Assembly (NCBI RefSeq): GCF_018446385.1
Contig: NW_024589868.1
Span: forward strand, 1-64,000
Length of the DNA: 64,000 nucleotides
Origin: Zingiber officinale
Lineage: Eukaryota > Streptophyta > Magnoliopsida > Zingiberales > Zingiberaceae
Direction: 5' to 3'
Under the pieces are notes generated by a model. It did not search any database, was not told the DNA's origin, and was given only the letters and a program-made list of their open reading frames with translations. Positions 1 to 10,700 of this stretch are shown here, in pieces (within the stretch, counting starts at the first letter, position 1; each line of letters opens with the position of its first letter). Position numbers and translations under genes: made by a program.

Positions 1-1560
1 ATTGGTTCAATTTGATTTGACAGATCATTGGTTTTAACCGAGGGTAATATGAAAATATTAAACTAGGGTATTCATTAAACCTTCAAACAAGTTTTTGTTG
101 CATTACTTTAGTTGAACAAACAACATTTGGTTATGTTTTATTCCCCATAACGTTGGTTATGTGATTACCTGGTAATCACGTAACTAAGGTTATACATGAT
201 TACTTGAACCAAACGCACCCTAATGGTAATTGGGACGGTAAATAAATATGTGTAACGGATTCTTTGCAACTAACCGAAAAGAAAAAAAAAATGTAGTCAT
301 TTATTTTAAGACTCTTGTGGAAACTATTTTTTAGGGTATATTTGATAGTTATATAAATTAAGCGGATAGATTATGACATGTTTATTTTATTTGAGGTAAT
401 GAATATTAAAATTAATTATCTATATAATTTGTTTTTAAAATAAATATTATGTAGATAAAATTAAACTACTGCTAAACTAAGAAAATATATAATTAATTTT
501 GATTATCTCCATTTGATTTGAGATTTTAAATCTGATAAAACATTAAACATTGTTTTAAAAAATTATTTTTATTTAGTTGTAGTAATAAAATGATATCATT
601 AATGAAATTATTTATTTGATTTATCTAATTTTTCTATTAATTTAAATTATTTAGTTTATTTAAATTATTCAACTTAAATCAATAATCCAAGTCATTTGCT
701 TGAAGAATTTATTAGCGCAGTTTATTTTAAAATTTGGTTCAATTTCTTTACTAATCATTTGTCAAGTTTATTTAACTCAAATGACTTAATAGATTCGACT
801 ACCATTACCTAATTAATTTATTCATCTTGAGTTAATGAATGTAGAAAAATAAAAATCTATTTTTATTTCAAACTATCTAACAGTATTCAATGACTAATTA
901 ATAATATGGAATAATATTTTAAAATATTTGATTATTATTGCGCCTACACTAAGACTATGTTTGGTAGAAGGTAATCCGCCTAATAATATAATCAAATATT
1001 ATAAAATACGAATTACATTCCTTATAAAATTTAATGAACGCTAAATAAAATAATTTAATTATCCTTATAATCAAATATTACAAGCTTGATTCCTTTACTT
1101 CTAATCTTAGCTTAAAAGTCACGTTAGAGGTCTTGCGTGATACATAACAATTACTATTTATAGATCGTTATCATAAAAATAAGATCCAACGTACCATAAT
1201 AATTTTTTAGGACATTATTTGTTATGGGTCTCGTATATTACAAGGTATATCAGAGATCTTGCGTGATGCATAGCAATTAATATCTATAAATCTTTATAAT
1301 AAAAATAAAATCTACCGTAGCAATGAAAGAGAGTAAATTTTCTTTTGAAAGGGTCCCCTTAAAATATAATTGTTATAATGTGTTTCTATCCTGACATTGA
1401 ACCTATTAAATAAAAATTATTATATTATATTATTTTTTTATATTTATATCATTAAAAATTAAAAATATATTTATTATATTTAAAAATTACTGATTATATA
1501 TAAATTAATTTTATAAAAACTTTTTTTTTAATTAGTCTCATATATCCATAAATAATATTG
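1..1560. other. AT-rich intergenic DNA, no gene seen
   Basis: No coding potential is visible. The stretch is strongly AT-rich. It contains a perfect 9-bp hairpin (GTGATTACC / GGTAATCAC at 161-179) of the kind found in small plant MITEs, and a diverged direct repeat of about 70 bp with a period of about 124 bp (copies near 1128-1200 and 1252-1325, both with a core like TCTTGCGTGAT). Confidence 0.6.
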
Positions 1561-1691
1561 CGAGTGAAATTGACCTCAGATCAAGGTTGACCAAATTGAT
1601 CGAGCTTGGATTGGCTTGAGCTTAGATTTCGATATTTTATAATATACGAGAGAGAAATAAAGTTGGTCAAAGAAGACCATATACTTACTTG

Positions 1692-1972
1692 AGAAGTCCA
1701 AGGGGATGTTGACAAGAGAAAAGTCTAAGTGGGTCAAGGAGGATCATACACTTGGTGATCAGAAGTTCAACGAAAAGTTGGTAAAAGAAAAGGTTCAACT
1801 GGGTCAAGGAGAACCGGACATTTGGTGATCGGAAGCTCAACGAGAAGTTAGCAAGAGAAAATTTCCATGTGGATCAAGAAGAACCGGACATTTGATGATC
1901 GGAAGTCCAATAGGAAATTGGCAAAGAGAAAGCCCAAATGGGTCAAGAAGAATCGAACACTTTCCTTGAGTG
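1692..1972. repeat. Tandem repeat, four copies of ~70 bp
   Basis: Four head-to-tail units begin near 1693, 1762, 1832 and 1902. Each starts with GAAG(T/C)(C/T)CAA, holds a GTCAAG(G/A)AG core and ends with TTTG(G/A)TGATC. Units differ by roughly 10-25%. The array lies in LTR-like debris of the minus-strand copia relic. Confidence 0.75.
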
Positions 1973-2963
1973 CGGAAGCCCTAGCATGTTAGGTTTATTG
2001 GATGCTAACAATGTGGAAATCTCAGTAGGTCAAGGCTGATTAGATATTGAGTAACGGAAAGTTGATTGGATCCTAGTTGAAGGACTTTATATAAGCTCAT
2101 TCCGGGCGCTTGGAACCCTTTCGAGTGTCTAGACTGTTACGGGCGTGACGATCTCCAGTTGAAGCTTCATTTGTCAAGTTTATCCACTTCCGAGCGCTTG
2201 GACCCCCTCCGGGCGCCTAGACCTTTGAAGTAGATTTGGCCAGTCGTCGCACTTCAACTCAGCTTCGAGATGATTTTTACGGTCCTGGCGCTTGGACTGA
2301 CTTCGGGTGCCTAGATTGCCCGGGTGCCCCAGGCACCCGCCTAGGCAAGATGGTTCGAGCGCCTGGACCCTCCTTTTTGGCAACCTCTTCTCTATAAGAA
2401 AAATGTTAGTCAAAGTACCAGAAAACAATTTTTTTTTTTTTTGCAAAACAAAGTGAGCCTGATACAGTAAAATATGAGTAGTAATTAGATCATGTGTTCT
2501 TGAGATCAGGATCTAGTCAAGGTCTCAACTTAGGTTTCCCAAATGGACCTAAGTTGGACCGACGCCTATAGTTCCCTCAATCGGAAACGCGTCCTCACTT
2601 GATCTCTCCTCCAGTTGCTTATCTTCACTTACCACTTGCAGTTGTTTGACTTACCTTTAACCCACCAGGTCTTCCCATCAGTTGGCAGGTCCCGCGAACC
2701 TAACCGACTTTGGTCGATTGTCAAGTCCCGCGAACCTATCTGGACTTCCCACCAGCTATCGGGTCTCATGGACCTAGCTGGATTTGAGTCTGGTGTCAAA
2801 TCCTTCAGACCCGTCATAAAACAGCCTGGTCTCACGAACCTACCTACACACTTAGTAAAGCAATTAGATCACAAAACACTCTAACTTTAATCCTCTTATC
2901 ATTCATCAAAACATGAGTTAGATCATTAGTACAAATTGCACCAACAATCTCCCCATTTTTGAT
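1973..2963 (-). mobile_element. Ty1/copia 3' LTR relic with polypurine tract
   Basis: Read on the minus strand, a purine-rich tract (2947-2963) is followed directly by TGTTGGTGCAATTTG, the usual junction of a copia polypurine tract with a 3' LTR starting TG. The LTR interior carries repeated GGGCGCCTAGAC-like and CCCGCGAACCTA-like motifs. The far end is not recognisable, so the LTR looks eroded or truncated. It belongs with the gag fragment at 4776-5264 and the second LTR at 5543-6550. Confidence 0.5.
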
Positions 2964-3059
2964 GCAATTACTATCTGCGTTCAAGTTAGAAAAAATAACA
3001 ATATTAAAAGACAATATGTAAAAGTAAACAAATGATCTTAATTAGTTTGGTATATATTT

Positions 3060-4240
3060 TTTTATACGCCTCGAAAGGGCACATACTTTAGCTACTATCG
3101 TGAATGGAAGGAGCAGGTACAAGCAAAGCGACATCGAACAAGAGTATAGTGGAGACTAGACTATACTGGCAGTAGTAGTAGTAATAAACTCTACCCCTCA
3201 ACAAAGTGGTGAATGAAGAGTATACATGACCCCTTCAGCCATGTTAGACTAGACTATAATTCAAGGCATTGTTAGACCGCATTTATGCTATTGACGTTGC
3301 TTTGATGCATTTATAAAGAGTGGCATGCATATAAGATAAGACTAATTAAGGGATCGCTTTAAGTTAGTATAGCAGGGAAATTGTATCCAAGGATAAGATC
3401 GACCCCCACGGAGCGGGAGAGAGAGGAACGAGTGAAACTATATTCGACAAGGGAGGGCTCCACCAATAGGGAGAGAGAAATATGACTTCAGGATAGGATC
3501 GACATTCCCATAAGGGATAGAGAGGGTTTCGATAGATAGGCTCGAGCGTAAGCGAGAGGAATGATTTTATGGGATACTGAATTAATAATCAGTTCTCGCT
3601 TGACTTTCATTTAGGGTTAGATCTTTCTACATTTTTAAGAGAGATGAAAGATGAATAAATGTGACTCACTTGCCTCCTCATCTGACTACGCAAGAGGAAA
3701 ATGATTGAAAGAGGGAGATTGCAAAAGTCGATTCAATCGATAGTGAAAAGAGTGATTTTCATTTTCATTAATCAAATGGTGTCATAATTTGAATCCAGTT
3801 TTGTCGAAATAGGTAAACGAGACATACCTTTTTATTGACGATTTGTCGGATTCCTCATTCCATAAGGAGTGAGAATGACAGGGCAAAGAATGCAAGGAAC
3901 GAGCAAAGCAACGCCGATGTGAGAGATCACTTTATCGTAATGAAGGGAGAAAGGAGTCTACCCCAAAGGAAATTGTATACCTAATCGAAAGTGACGTTAC
4001 AATTAGACTACATTATATTAAGTTGAGCGATAGAGATGTCTCCACTCCTGACTCTCAGGAACTTTGAACCGATGTGAGCAACGAGCTAATCTAATTAAGT
4101 CTGAAATAGTACCTGCTACTGACCCACAGAGTGAATGGCCCGTTTGATAGTCATAAATGGTCCCGTCGGATAATCGTAAATTTCCCCAAAGGCACATTTA
4201 AACTCCTGTAATTTATATTCCCAGCTAGTTGGCACCAAAT
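3060..4240. other. Unidentified stretch between copia parts; possibly organellar DNA
   Basis: No protein of length is encoded. The composition differs from the surroundings: moderate GC, GA-rich runs such as GCGGGAGAGAGAGGAACGAG and GGAACGAGCAAAGCAACG, and few long A/T runs. In style it resembles plant mitochondrial spacer DNA. No mitochondrial gene was recognised, so this is only a suggestion. It occupies the space between the copia polypurine tract and gag, where pol would be expected. Confidence 0.25.
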
Positions 4241-4775
4241 CATGAATGGCTATGGGAATTTCCATGAACTCTTTCCAAGTCGTTCTACAAAATATATAAA
4301 GATCTTTCCAGTCATGAATGACTATGAAAAACGTAGAAATATCTACTCATGCATGCAAGTTTTAACTTTACGAAATTCTTCTAGTGGAGTTGCTTTAACT
4401 AAAATTATTTCAAATTCATATTTTCCTTTTTCAAATTTATATTCTTAGTTTTAAGCTTATATAAAGATTTGGACATAGACTTTATTCTTAAATATTGTTG
4501 ATCAGGAGTTAAGAGACATACCTAACTTACTATGTTAGATTTGAAAGTAGATTCTCCCCCTGCATCGCTGCATTCATATGATGTGACTCCCCCTTCATCG
4601 ATGCTAGCTTCCGAGTTGCTTGGTTCTTCGTGACAATCCATCAATGCTAGTCCAGCATAGGCTTCTATATCAGATTCGGATAAAAACTTTCATTCCAAGT
4701 AGTCTTGAGATTCTTGTGCTTGGTTCGCCTTAGCCCTTTATCTTTCTCCTTCTTGAGCTCTGGGTAGTCATTGTT

Positions 4776-5264
4776 TTATGTGTTCTTCTTTTTGACAATT
4801 ATAGTATCGAACCTTTCTTTTACTTCTTGGATTTTTCCTAGTTTGCATCTTGACTCGTTTCTTGCACCTGCCCATCTAGATTCATGTAGTTCTAATGTCG
4901 AAAAAAGACCTTCTAGTATACTTATCTCTAGGTCCTTTGATATATAATAGGCATCTATGATCGAGGACCACTCTGGAGTTCTAGGAAAGATATTGAGCAC
5001 GTAGCAGATTGAGTCGCGGTTGGTTACAGTTTCGTCGAGATTGATCAATGTGGTGATCAGCTCCTTGATCTTCACGTATAGTTGAGCTAGCGTCTCACCT
5101 TTTTCCAGACGGAGGTTTCTTAGTTGATTCCGAAGATTGTTCCATAGTGCAAGCTTCACTTCGGATGTGACTTTATAGATCTCTAGGAAATTTCCCCATG
5201 GTTCTATAGCTGAGGAGTAGCTTCCAATGCGGTTGACTTCTTGAGACGGTAATACGCTTAGCAA
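4776..5264 (-). pseudogene. Ty1/copia gag fragment (SIRE/Maximus-like)
   Basis: The 162-residue minus-strand translation resembles the copia gag polyprotein (UBN2/Retrotran_gag type). It has a block around LRNQLRNLRLEKGETLAQL, then IKELITTLINL, then RTPEWSSIIDAYYISKDLE, which I know from gag of SIRE/Maximus-type plant elements. It lies just inside the LTR at 5543, as gag should. The relic is incomplete: no protease, integrase or reverse transcriptase is visible. Confidence 0.75.
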
Positions 5265-5542
5265 GTGGTATTCCGCTCAGCTGTTGGCTACTAAGTTATT
5301 TTGCTACGTTTTAGTCCACATGTATTTTTTTTCTCCTCTCCTTATTGATCCTTAGGAACTACAAAACCGTATGTGATTATTACAAGTATTTTGAAATCAA
5401 TTTTTAGGAATACCTCCATTCGACATTTTCAGTGTGTGAACTCCACCTTAAACTTTAGTGGATTGATGTTTGGTCCGACCATCGATTTTTTTGCTTTTAT
5501 CAGCAGTTAGTCCTTCTAAAGCATCCTCGTTCTTGTACCACT

Positions 5543-6550
5543 TGTTGGTCCCGGTGCGACCATCAAGAGAGGGTGAATTGTCTGAAATGATAAAAATACC
5601 CTTTTTGAAACTTTCAACTATGATTAAAACAAACTCTTTAATAAATGAAACTAAATTGCATAAAATAAGTATGAGACAAAAAAAAAGGATTCATTTAGTT
5701 TGCAACCAGGGAGGTTACTAATCCAAGGCAAGTGAAACTCAACTAGTCAACTTCTTGTTCAACACAAGTCGGAGGTGAAGAAGCTTCGTATAAAATGCTG
5801 AACACACTTTGAAGAACATAATGGAAAACTCTAATACAAAAAGTGTTGTGTACAAATGAAGAAGACTAGGGCTCTGTTTATACTCTACTAGTCGTTTGTT
5901 AATGTGGCATCTCCAGGAACCTAGACCCTCTCTGGGCACCCCTAGCTGTGCAAACTTTATCTCCACCTAATGGCTTTACAACAACATGTAGATTGAATTT
6001 TTTCATGTTCGGACGCTTGGACTATGTCTGGGTGCTCAGACCATTGCTGCATGCACTCAAAAGTGATCCACAACAACGGCTCTACGACGAGGTGCTCGTT
6101 GGGCGGCCTAGTGGTCTTGGTGCTTGGACTAGGTGGTCCGGGCACCCGGACCAGTCGGCCTTTTGCTGACTCGTCTGGCGCCTTCTCCGGTCCTAGCTTC
6201 ATCTCCGGTCGCTTGGATGATCTTCCGGCCTTCCAGAGTTGAGCTCACCCAAATACAACTTCAGCCTTCTCCTTGAGTAGTCTTTTGTTTAGGCTTCTCG
6301 TCTCTCAGAAATGTCGTACACTTCCTTCGTCTGCCAACGTACTCTTCCACAGCACTTTGTCCCTTGAATACATTGAGCCCGTCGACTCCCTTCCCATGTC
6401 ATCTTTCTAGCTAGCTACGTCTTCCGCTCGACTTCCTGTGTTCCTAAGCTATTCCACACTTAGACATAAGGATTAAACACAACATGACCCAACTTAACCT
6501 AGTTGACCACATTAAAACTAACCCGAGGTACTTATACCATAGTTCTTGTG
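5543..6550 (-). mobile_element. Ty1/copia 5' LTR relic, minus orientation
   Basis: On the minus strand the LTR ends in CCGGGACCAACA. It is followed by AAGTGGTACAAGAAC (about 5528-5542), which resembles a tRNA-Met primer-binding site, then by the gag fragment. The interior has GGGCACCC and GCGCTTGGAC-like repeats shared with the LTR debris at 1973-2963. The outer boundary is approximate. Confidence 0.55.
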
Positions 6551-6619
6551 AGTTTAATTTAAAGTTATACTTTGTAACAAATTTTATATTTATTACCAAA
6601 CTTGTGTAATTTTATCCCA

Positions 6620-7036
6620 AATTATTTGTGTATGCAGAAGCATGATCTTGCCTGACAGCCCATATGTATAGAGGTCTTTTTTAAGACCCACAAGACAAAA
6701 GATGGGGCATTTGTCGATTCTCGATTCCGAGTCTCACACGTAAGATTATTAACTTTGTTATATTTGTTCATTTCTATCTTGATTAACTTTAGTAATTGTG
6801 ACAAATTGGATATTAATCAATATTATATTTTTCCACACAGGAGCAAATGACAGAGAAAGTGGCTCAAACATCTTAGCCATCATCAGAGGGGGAGTCACTG
6901 TTTCTTCCACCGACACACTAAATGAGATATACTATGATGTTGTCAGTGGAATGACAAAAAACTCCACCCTCTACGGCCTTGGCTCGCAGGCCAAAGTGAC
7001 ATTTGATCGTTTGAAGACTCCTAAGGCTCATGCTAG
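6620..7036 (+). pseudogene. CACTA (En/Spm) transposase fragment, Transposase_24 type
   Basis: Two short conserved blocks sit either side of what looks like an intron. Near 6655-6735 the translation reads like FFKTHKTKDGAFVDSR, matching the THxxKDGxFVD signature of plant Transposase_24 proteins. Near 6840-7020 it includes EQMTEKVAQTS and, in another frame, NEIYYDVVSGMTKN followed by TLYGLGSQAKVTFDRL, the usual C-terminal signature. Frame changes and internal stops make it a dead fragment of a plain DNA transposon. It is cut off at 7037 by an LTR end. Confidence 0.7.
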
Positions 7037-7610
7037 TGTTGGCCCCGGTGTAGCCGGCAAGAGGGGACTGAATTGCCTACAGAAATAAAACAACTCCTTT
7101 CTCATTCTTTCGACTTTGATTAGTAGGCACAATTAATTTAAACTAAATAAAGTGAATAATTAAAATAAAAAACAAACAAGGAATTACTTAGTTACAACCT
7201 ATGTGGTTGATAATCCAAGGCTTTGAAAATGCTCCACTAGAAAACTCCTTTGTTGAAGATGGAGTAGCCTCTTACAGACGTTGGCAGCTCACAAGAAAGA
7301 TTAGGAAGTGATTACAAGACTTATAGTTCAGTTGTTATTGAATTTCTAGTTTCAGAGGTCTTTTTATAGCCCCTGGAAAACTATCTGTTTCTTAGAGGTG
7401 CCTTTAAGAGGATCCAAGGTGCCTACAAGAGGATAAACTTTTATCCACAACTCAACATCGCTGCTAACAAATGTGCTCGGTTGAAGATATCTTCAGTGAG
7501 CTCAAAGATGCCTTCGCATTGTTTATGTGTGGTGCCTCCCAAGCCATTAGAAATATCTTACATGAACCAGATAATTACGAAGGCACAAGGGTGACGTGGG
7601 CATATTTTTT
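7037..7610 (-). mobile_element. LTR fragment of the same copia family
   Basis: The left end TGTTGGCCCCGGTG..GGGACTGAATTG closely matches the LTR end at 5543 (TGTTGGTCCCGGTG..GGGTGAATTG). A phrase TAATCCAAGGC occurs in both (7210 and 5720 regions). It is a partial LTR that abuts the CACTA fragment on its left. The right end fades out about 100 bp before the LARP6 start codon, so it may supply part of that gene's promoter or 5' UTR. Confidence 0.6.
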
Positions 7611-7713
7611 ACATGTACGGAGGTTATGTGACAGGCAGAAAATCCAGATGGTAAGCCCTCAACGAGGACGGGTGTCAGTCACTCTGAGACGGTTCAAAGC
7701 AGCGCTATAAATA

Positions 7714-10700
7714 ATGGACTCATTGGAGCCCAAGTTGACTCCGAGATCGATGGCCGAAGAAATCCTGGAGCAAACCCTAGGAACCCACGAGGCCCGCGCC
7801 ATGTCCTCCGTCCCCGGCGGCGGCGACGATCGATCTCCGATGGAGGCCGGAGATTCATCCCTCTGGCGGTCCCTCTCTGCCAGCCGCCTCAACGCACAGG
7901 CAGCAGAGTTCGTCCCTCGCTCCACGCAGCTCCCTGCTCCCTCCTCAGTGCCGATTCGCCATGGGCATGCTACTGCGGCGCACCCTGTGAAGCACGTATT
8001 CCACCAGGCGCCTCCGAACCCGACTTATTTTATTCCCAGCTCGAGTTCGTTAGAGTACTATGGGCCTGCGCAGCCAGGCGGATTTAAGGATCATGAGGGC
8101 GGACATACCAGCGCTGATCCTGAACGAACCCCTCAGGAGAGGGACGGAATTCCAGAGGAAGTTATCCAAAAGATCACGAAGCAGGTACGGTTGACTCTGC
8201 CTCAAGCATTAATGAGTTCCTAAGTTTGATTTCCTTATCGATATTGGGTTCATGTATGATATACTAGAATTGACATTCCTCGAAACATACACGGTGTTTC
8301 ATTGGTTTTGTGAGTAAATTTAGGAGACAAACCTTTTGAACTGCTTGAGTGTTACTAATACTACAACACGTGTTGTTTGATAACATAACATCTAGTAGAA
8401 TTATCAAATATTACTTGTTTGATAACACCACTGTATTAGACATATTCCAATTATTTAGCTCTCATATGAAGTTTTGTCATTTACATAGGACTGGTTTACT
8501 TGGAGAAAAGGGAGCAGAGAAACTCTAGTTGATAGAAAGATAATTCATTTTTTTAGCAGTAAATAACCAAGTTTTTGATCGTCCATATTTTCTTTCATCA
8601 CCAGTTGTCATAGGGAATAGATCCTTAGTGGTCATTTACTTGGATGGAAACATTGTTTGTCGGAGGGTGTTAGAACATCATTTATGTACATTTTTTGTCC
8701 TCCCCTTCATCTTCCATCCAAAGTGGACCATAATGTATGATGTTTAGAAACAATCAAGGGTAATATAGGTGAGAAAAATAGGAAAGGAAGGAAACTGATG
8801 CAGAGAAAACAGAAGTAAGAAATATTAATAGAACAATTGAACCCTTTATTTCTTGTTTCTATCAAATACAAGTGGAGCAAAGAGATAGGATCTAGAAATA
8901 TGTACCTTGCATTGCCATTATATCCACTACTGGTAGAATGAAGGAGAAAAGGTTGTTTGTTCATTGCAGCCACTTATCCAGTTTTGGATGAAATGGAAGA
9001 AACTATGTTCTTCGTATATCATGAGTTTGATCAAACAATAAATAACAAACTTTCTCTCATCTTCTTGTTCAGCTGTTACAGTCTAAAATACCAGGTTGTC
9101 ACAGTTTCAATTTCAGTGTTTCTATTTCCTTTGTTTTAGAATCTTAATATAAACAAATATTTCTAACTTTTTAACTGTTAAACATATCCCTCCTGGGGTT
9201 TGTAATACCACACAATATTTTTGTTTCTTAGTCATTTATTTGATTTATGATCATTATCATCTTATTTGCTTCGTTCCTTTTTCAGACTGGCAACATTTTT
9301 TTTCTGTCTGTGTTTGTCTTATTTGCTCTCCTCAGTTCTCAGCTCTTTATACAAGCAGATTGCTAAAACTGGAAAGAAGACATATGTAGCTACGTATTTT
9401 TCTTTGTCCAGCAACTTTTCTCCAATTTTTGGTGAAACGGGTGAAAATATACCTTCTTTTAATCCTTATGGGTGAAGGAGATAAGATTAGTTCTATCCAT
9501 TCTAGCAACTTGTCTACAGTTTTGCATGAAGTGGAAGAAACTATACACCTATCCTTCCATGTCATGATTCTAAGCCAAACAATGAAAGACAAACTTTCTT
9601 GTCTGCTTGCTCAACTCTAACCACCAGGTTGTGACACTTACATTTTCAATGTTTTTATGCCCTTTGATTTGCAATCTTAATATGGACGTGCATTTCCATC
9701 TTTTGAACTGTAAACTTATTCCTCCTAGTGTTCCTATGATCATGTACAGAGTATTCTATGTTTTATCCAGTCATTTTATTTCAGATCACTACTGTGTTAT
9801 TTTCTTCTTTTCCTTTTCAAACTAGCTACTATTTCTTTTCTTTCTGTGTTTGTGTCTTATTTTGCTCTCCTTAGTACGACAGCTTTTTTGTTTAAATAAG
9901 AATGGGATATGGGAAAAGTGGCTTTCAGTAGGGTTTAATAAATGCTCAAAATGGTTAATTGCAGAACATATAAATATACAATACTATGCTTCTTTACATA
10001 TTAGTACTTTATCATTACCATTTAATATGAAGTTGATTTTAGCTAAGATGGCCTTCTTATTTGTTAAGTTTCCAATTTGGATCTAACATTCTGCTACTAT
10101 GCATAAATCTCTTTATGATGGAAGAAGTTGAAGTTCCCTTGTTGATGTATTGTGGTCGTCATCCTTCTTGATCATTCTGCACCATAATCCAGCCTTTTTC
10201 ATCCTTCCAAATTACTAATCTGTTCGGCTTCCACTAAGTTTATCATCATTTATGCCCTAAATCTTTGTTGAACTAAGAATATCCATGTACTCTACATCAA
10301 GTTTTTTGAACCTCCATTTTATTGTGTCAAAAATGCTCACTTTTTATCAGTTGTATGCATTTCATTGTATAATTATTTGTGACGTAATCTGTCTCTTCTT
10401 GAAACAAATATTTTTGTCATGGACAGGTTGAGTATTATTTCAGTGATGCAAACCTTGCTACAACTGAACATTTGATGAGGTTTATCAGTAAAGATCCTGA
10501 TGGATTTGGTAAAAAAAATCTTTGAACATTTATTTTGTTCTTTTTCTTGTTGGCTTTTATTGTGATGTAATAAACTTTGTGGCTTCTTTTTGCAAGGAAT
10601 GCCTTGATTGTAGATTTTTTGTTTTTAAGGATGACCTAAAGCTACTGGCCACAACCCAACTCAATTGTTGTGTTGGTCAACTGAGCTTGGTACCTTAGTT

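Noticed and set aside
6798-7088. 96-codon plus-strand ORF
   Set aside because: It runs from an intron-like segment through the CACTA fragment and across the LTR junction at 7037, so it is a chance frame over two unrelated relics.
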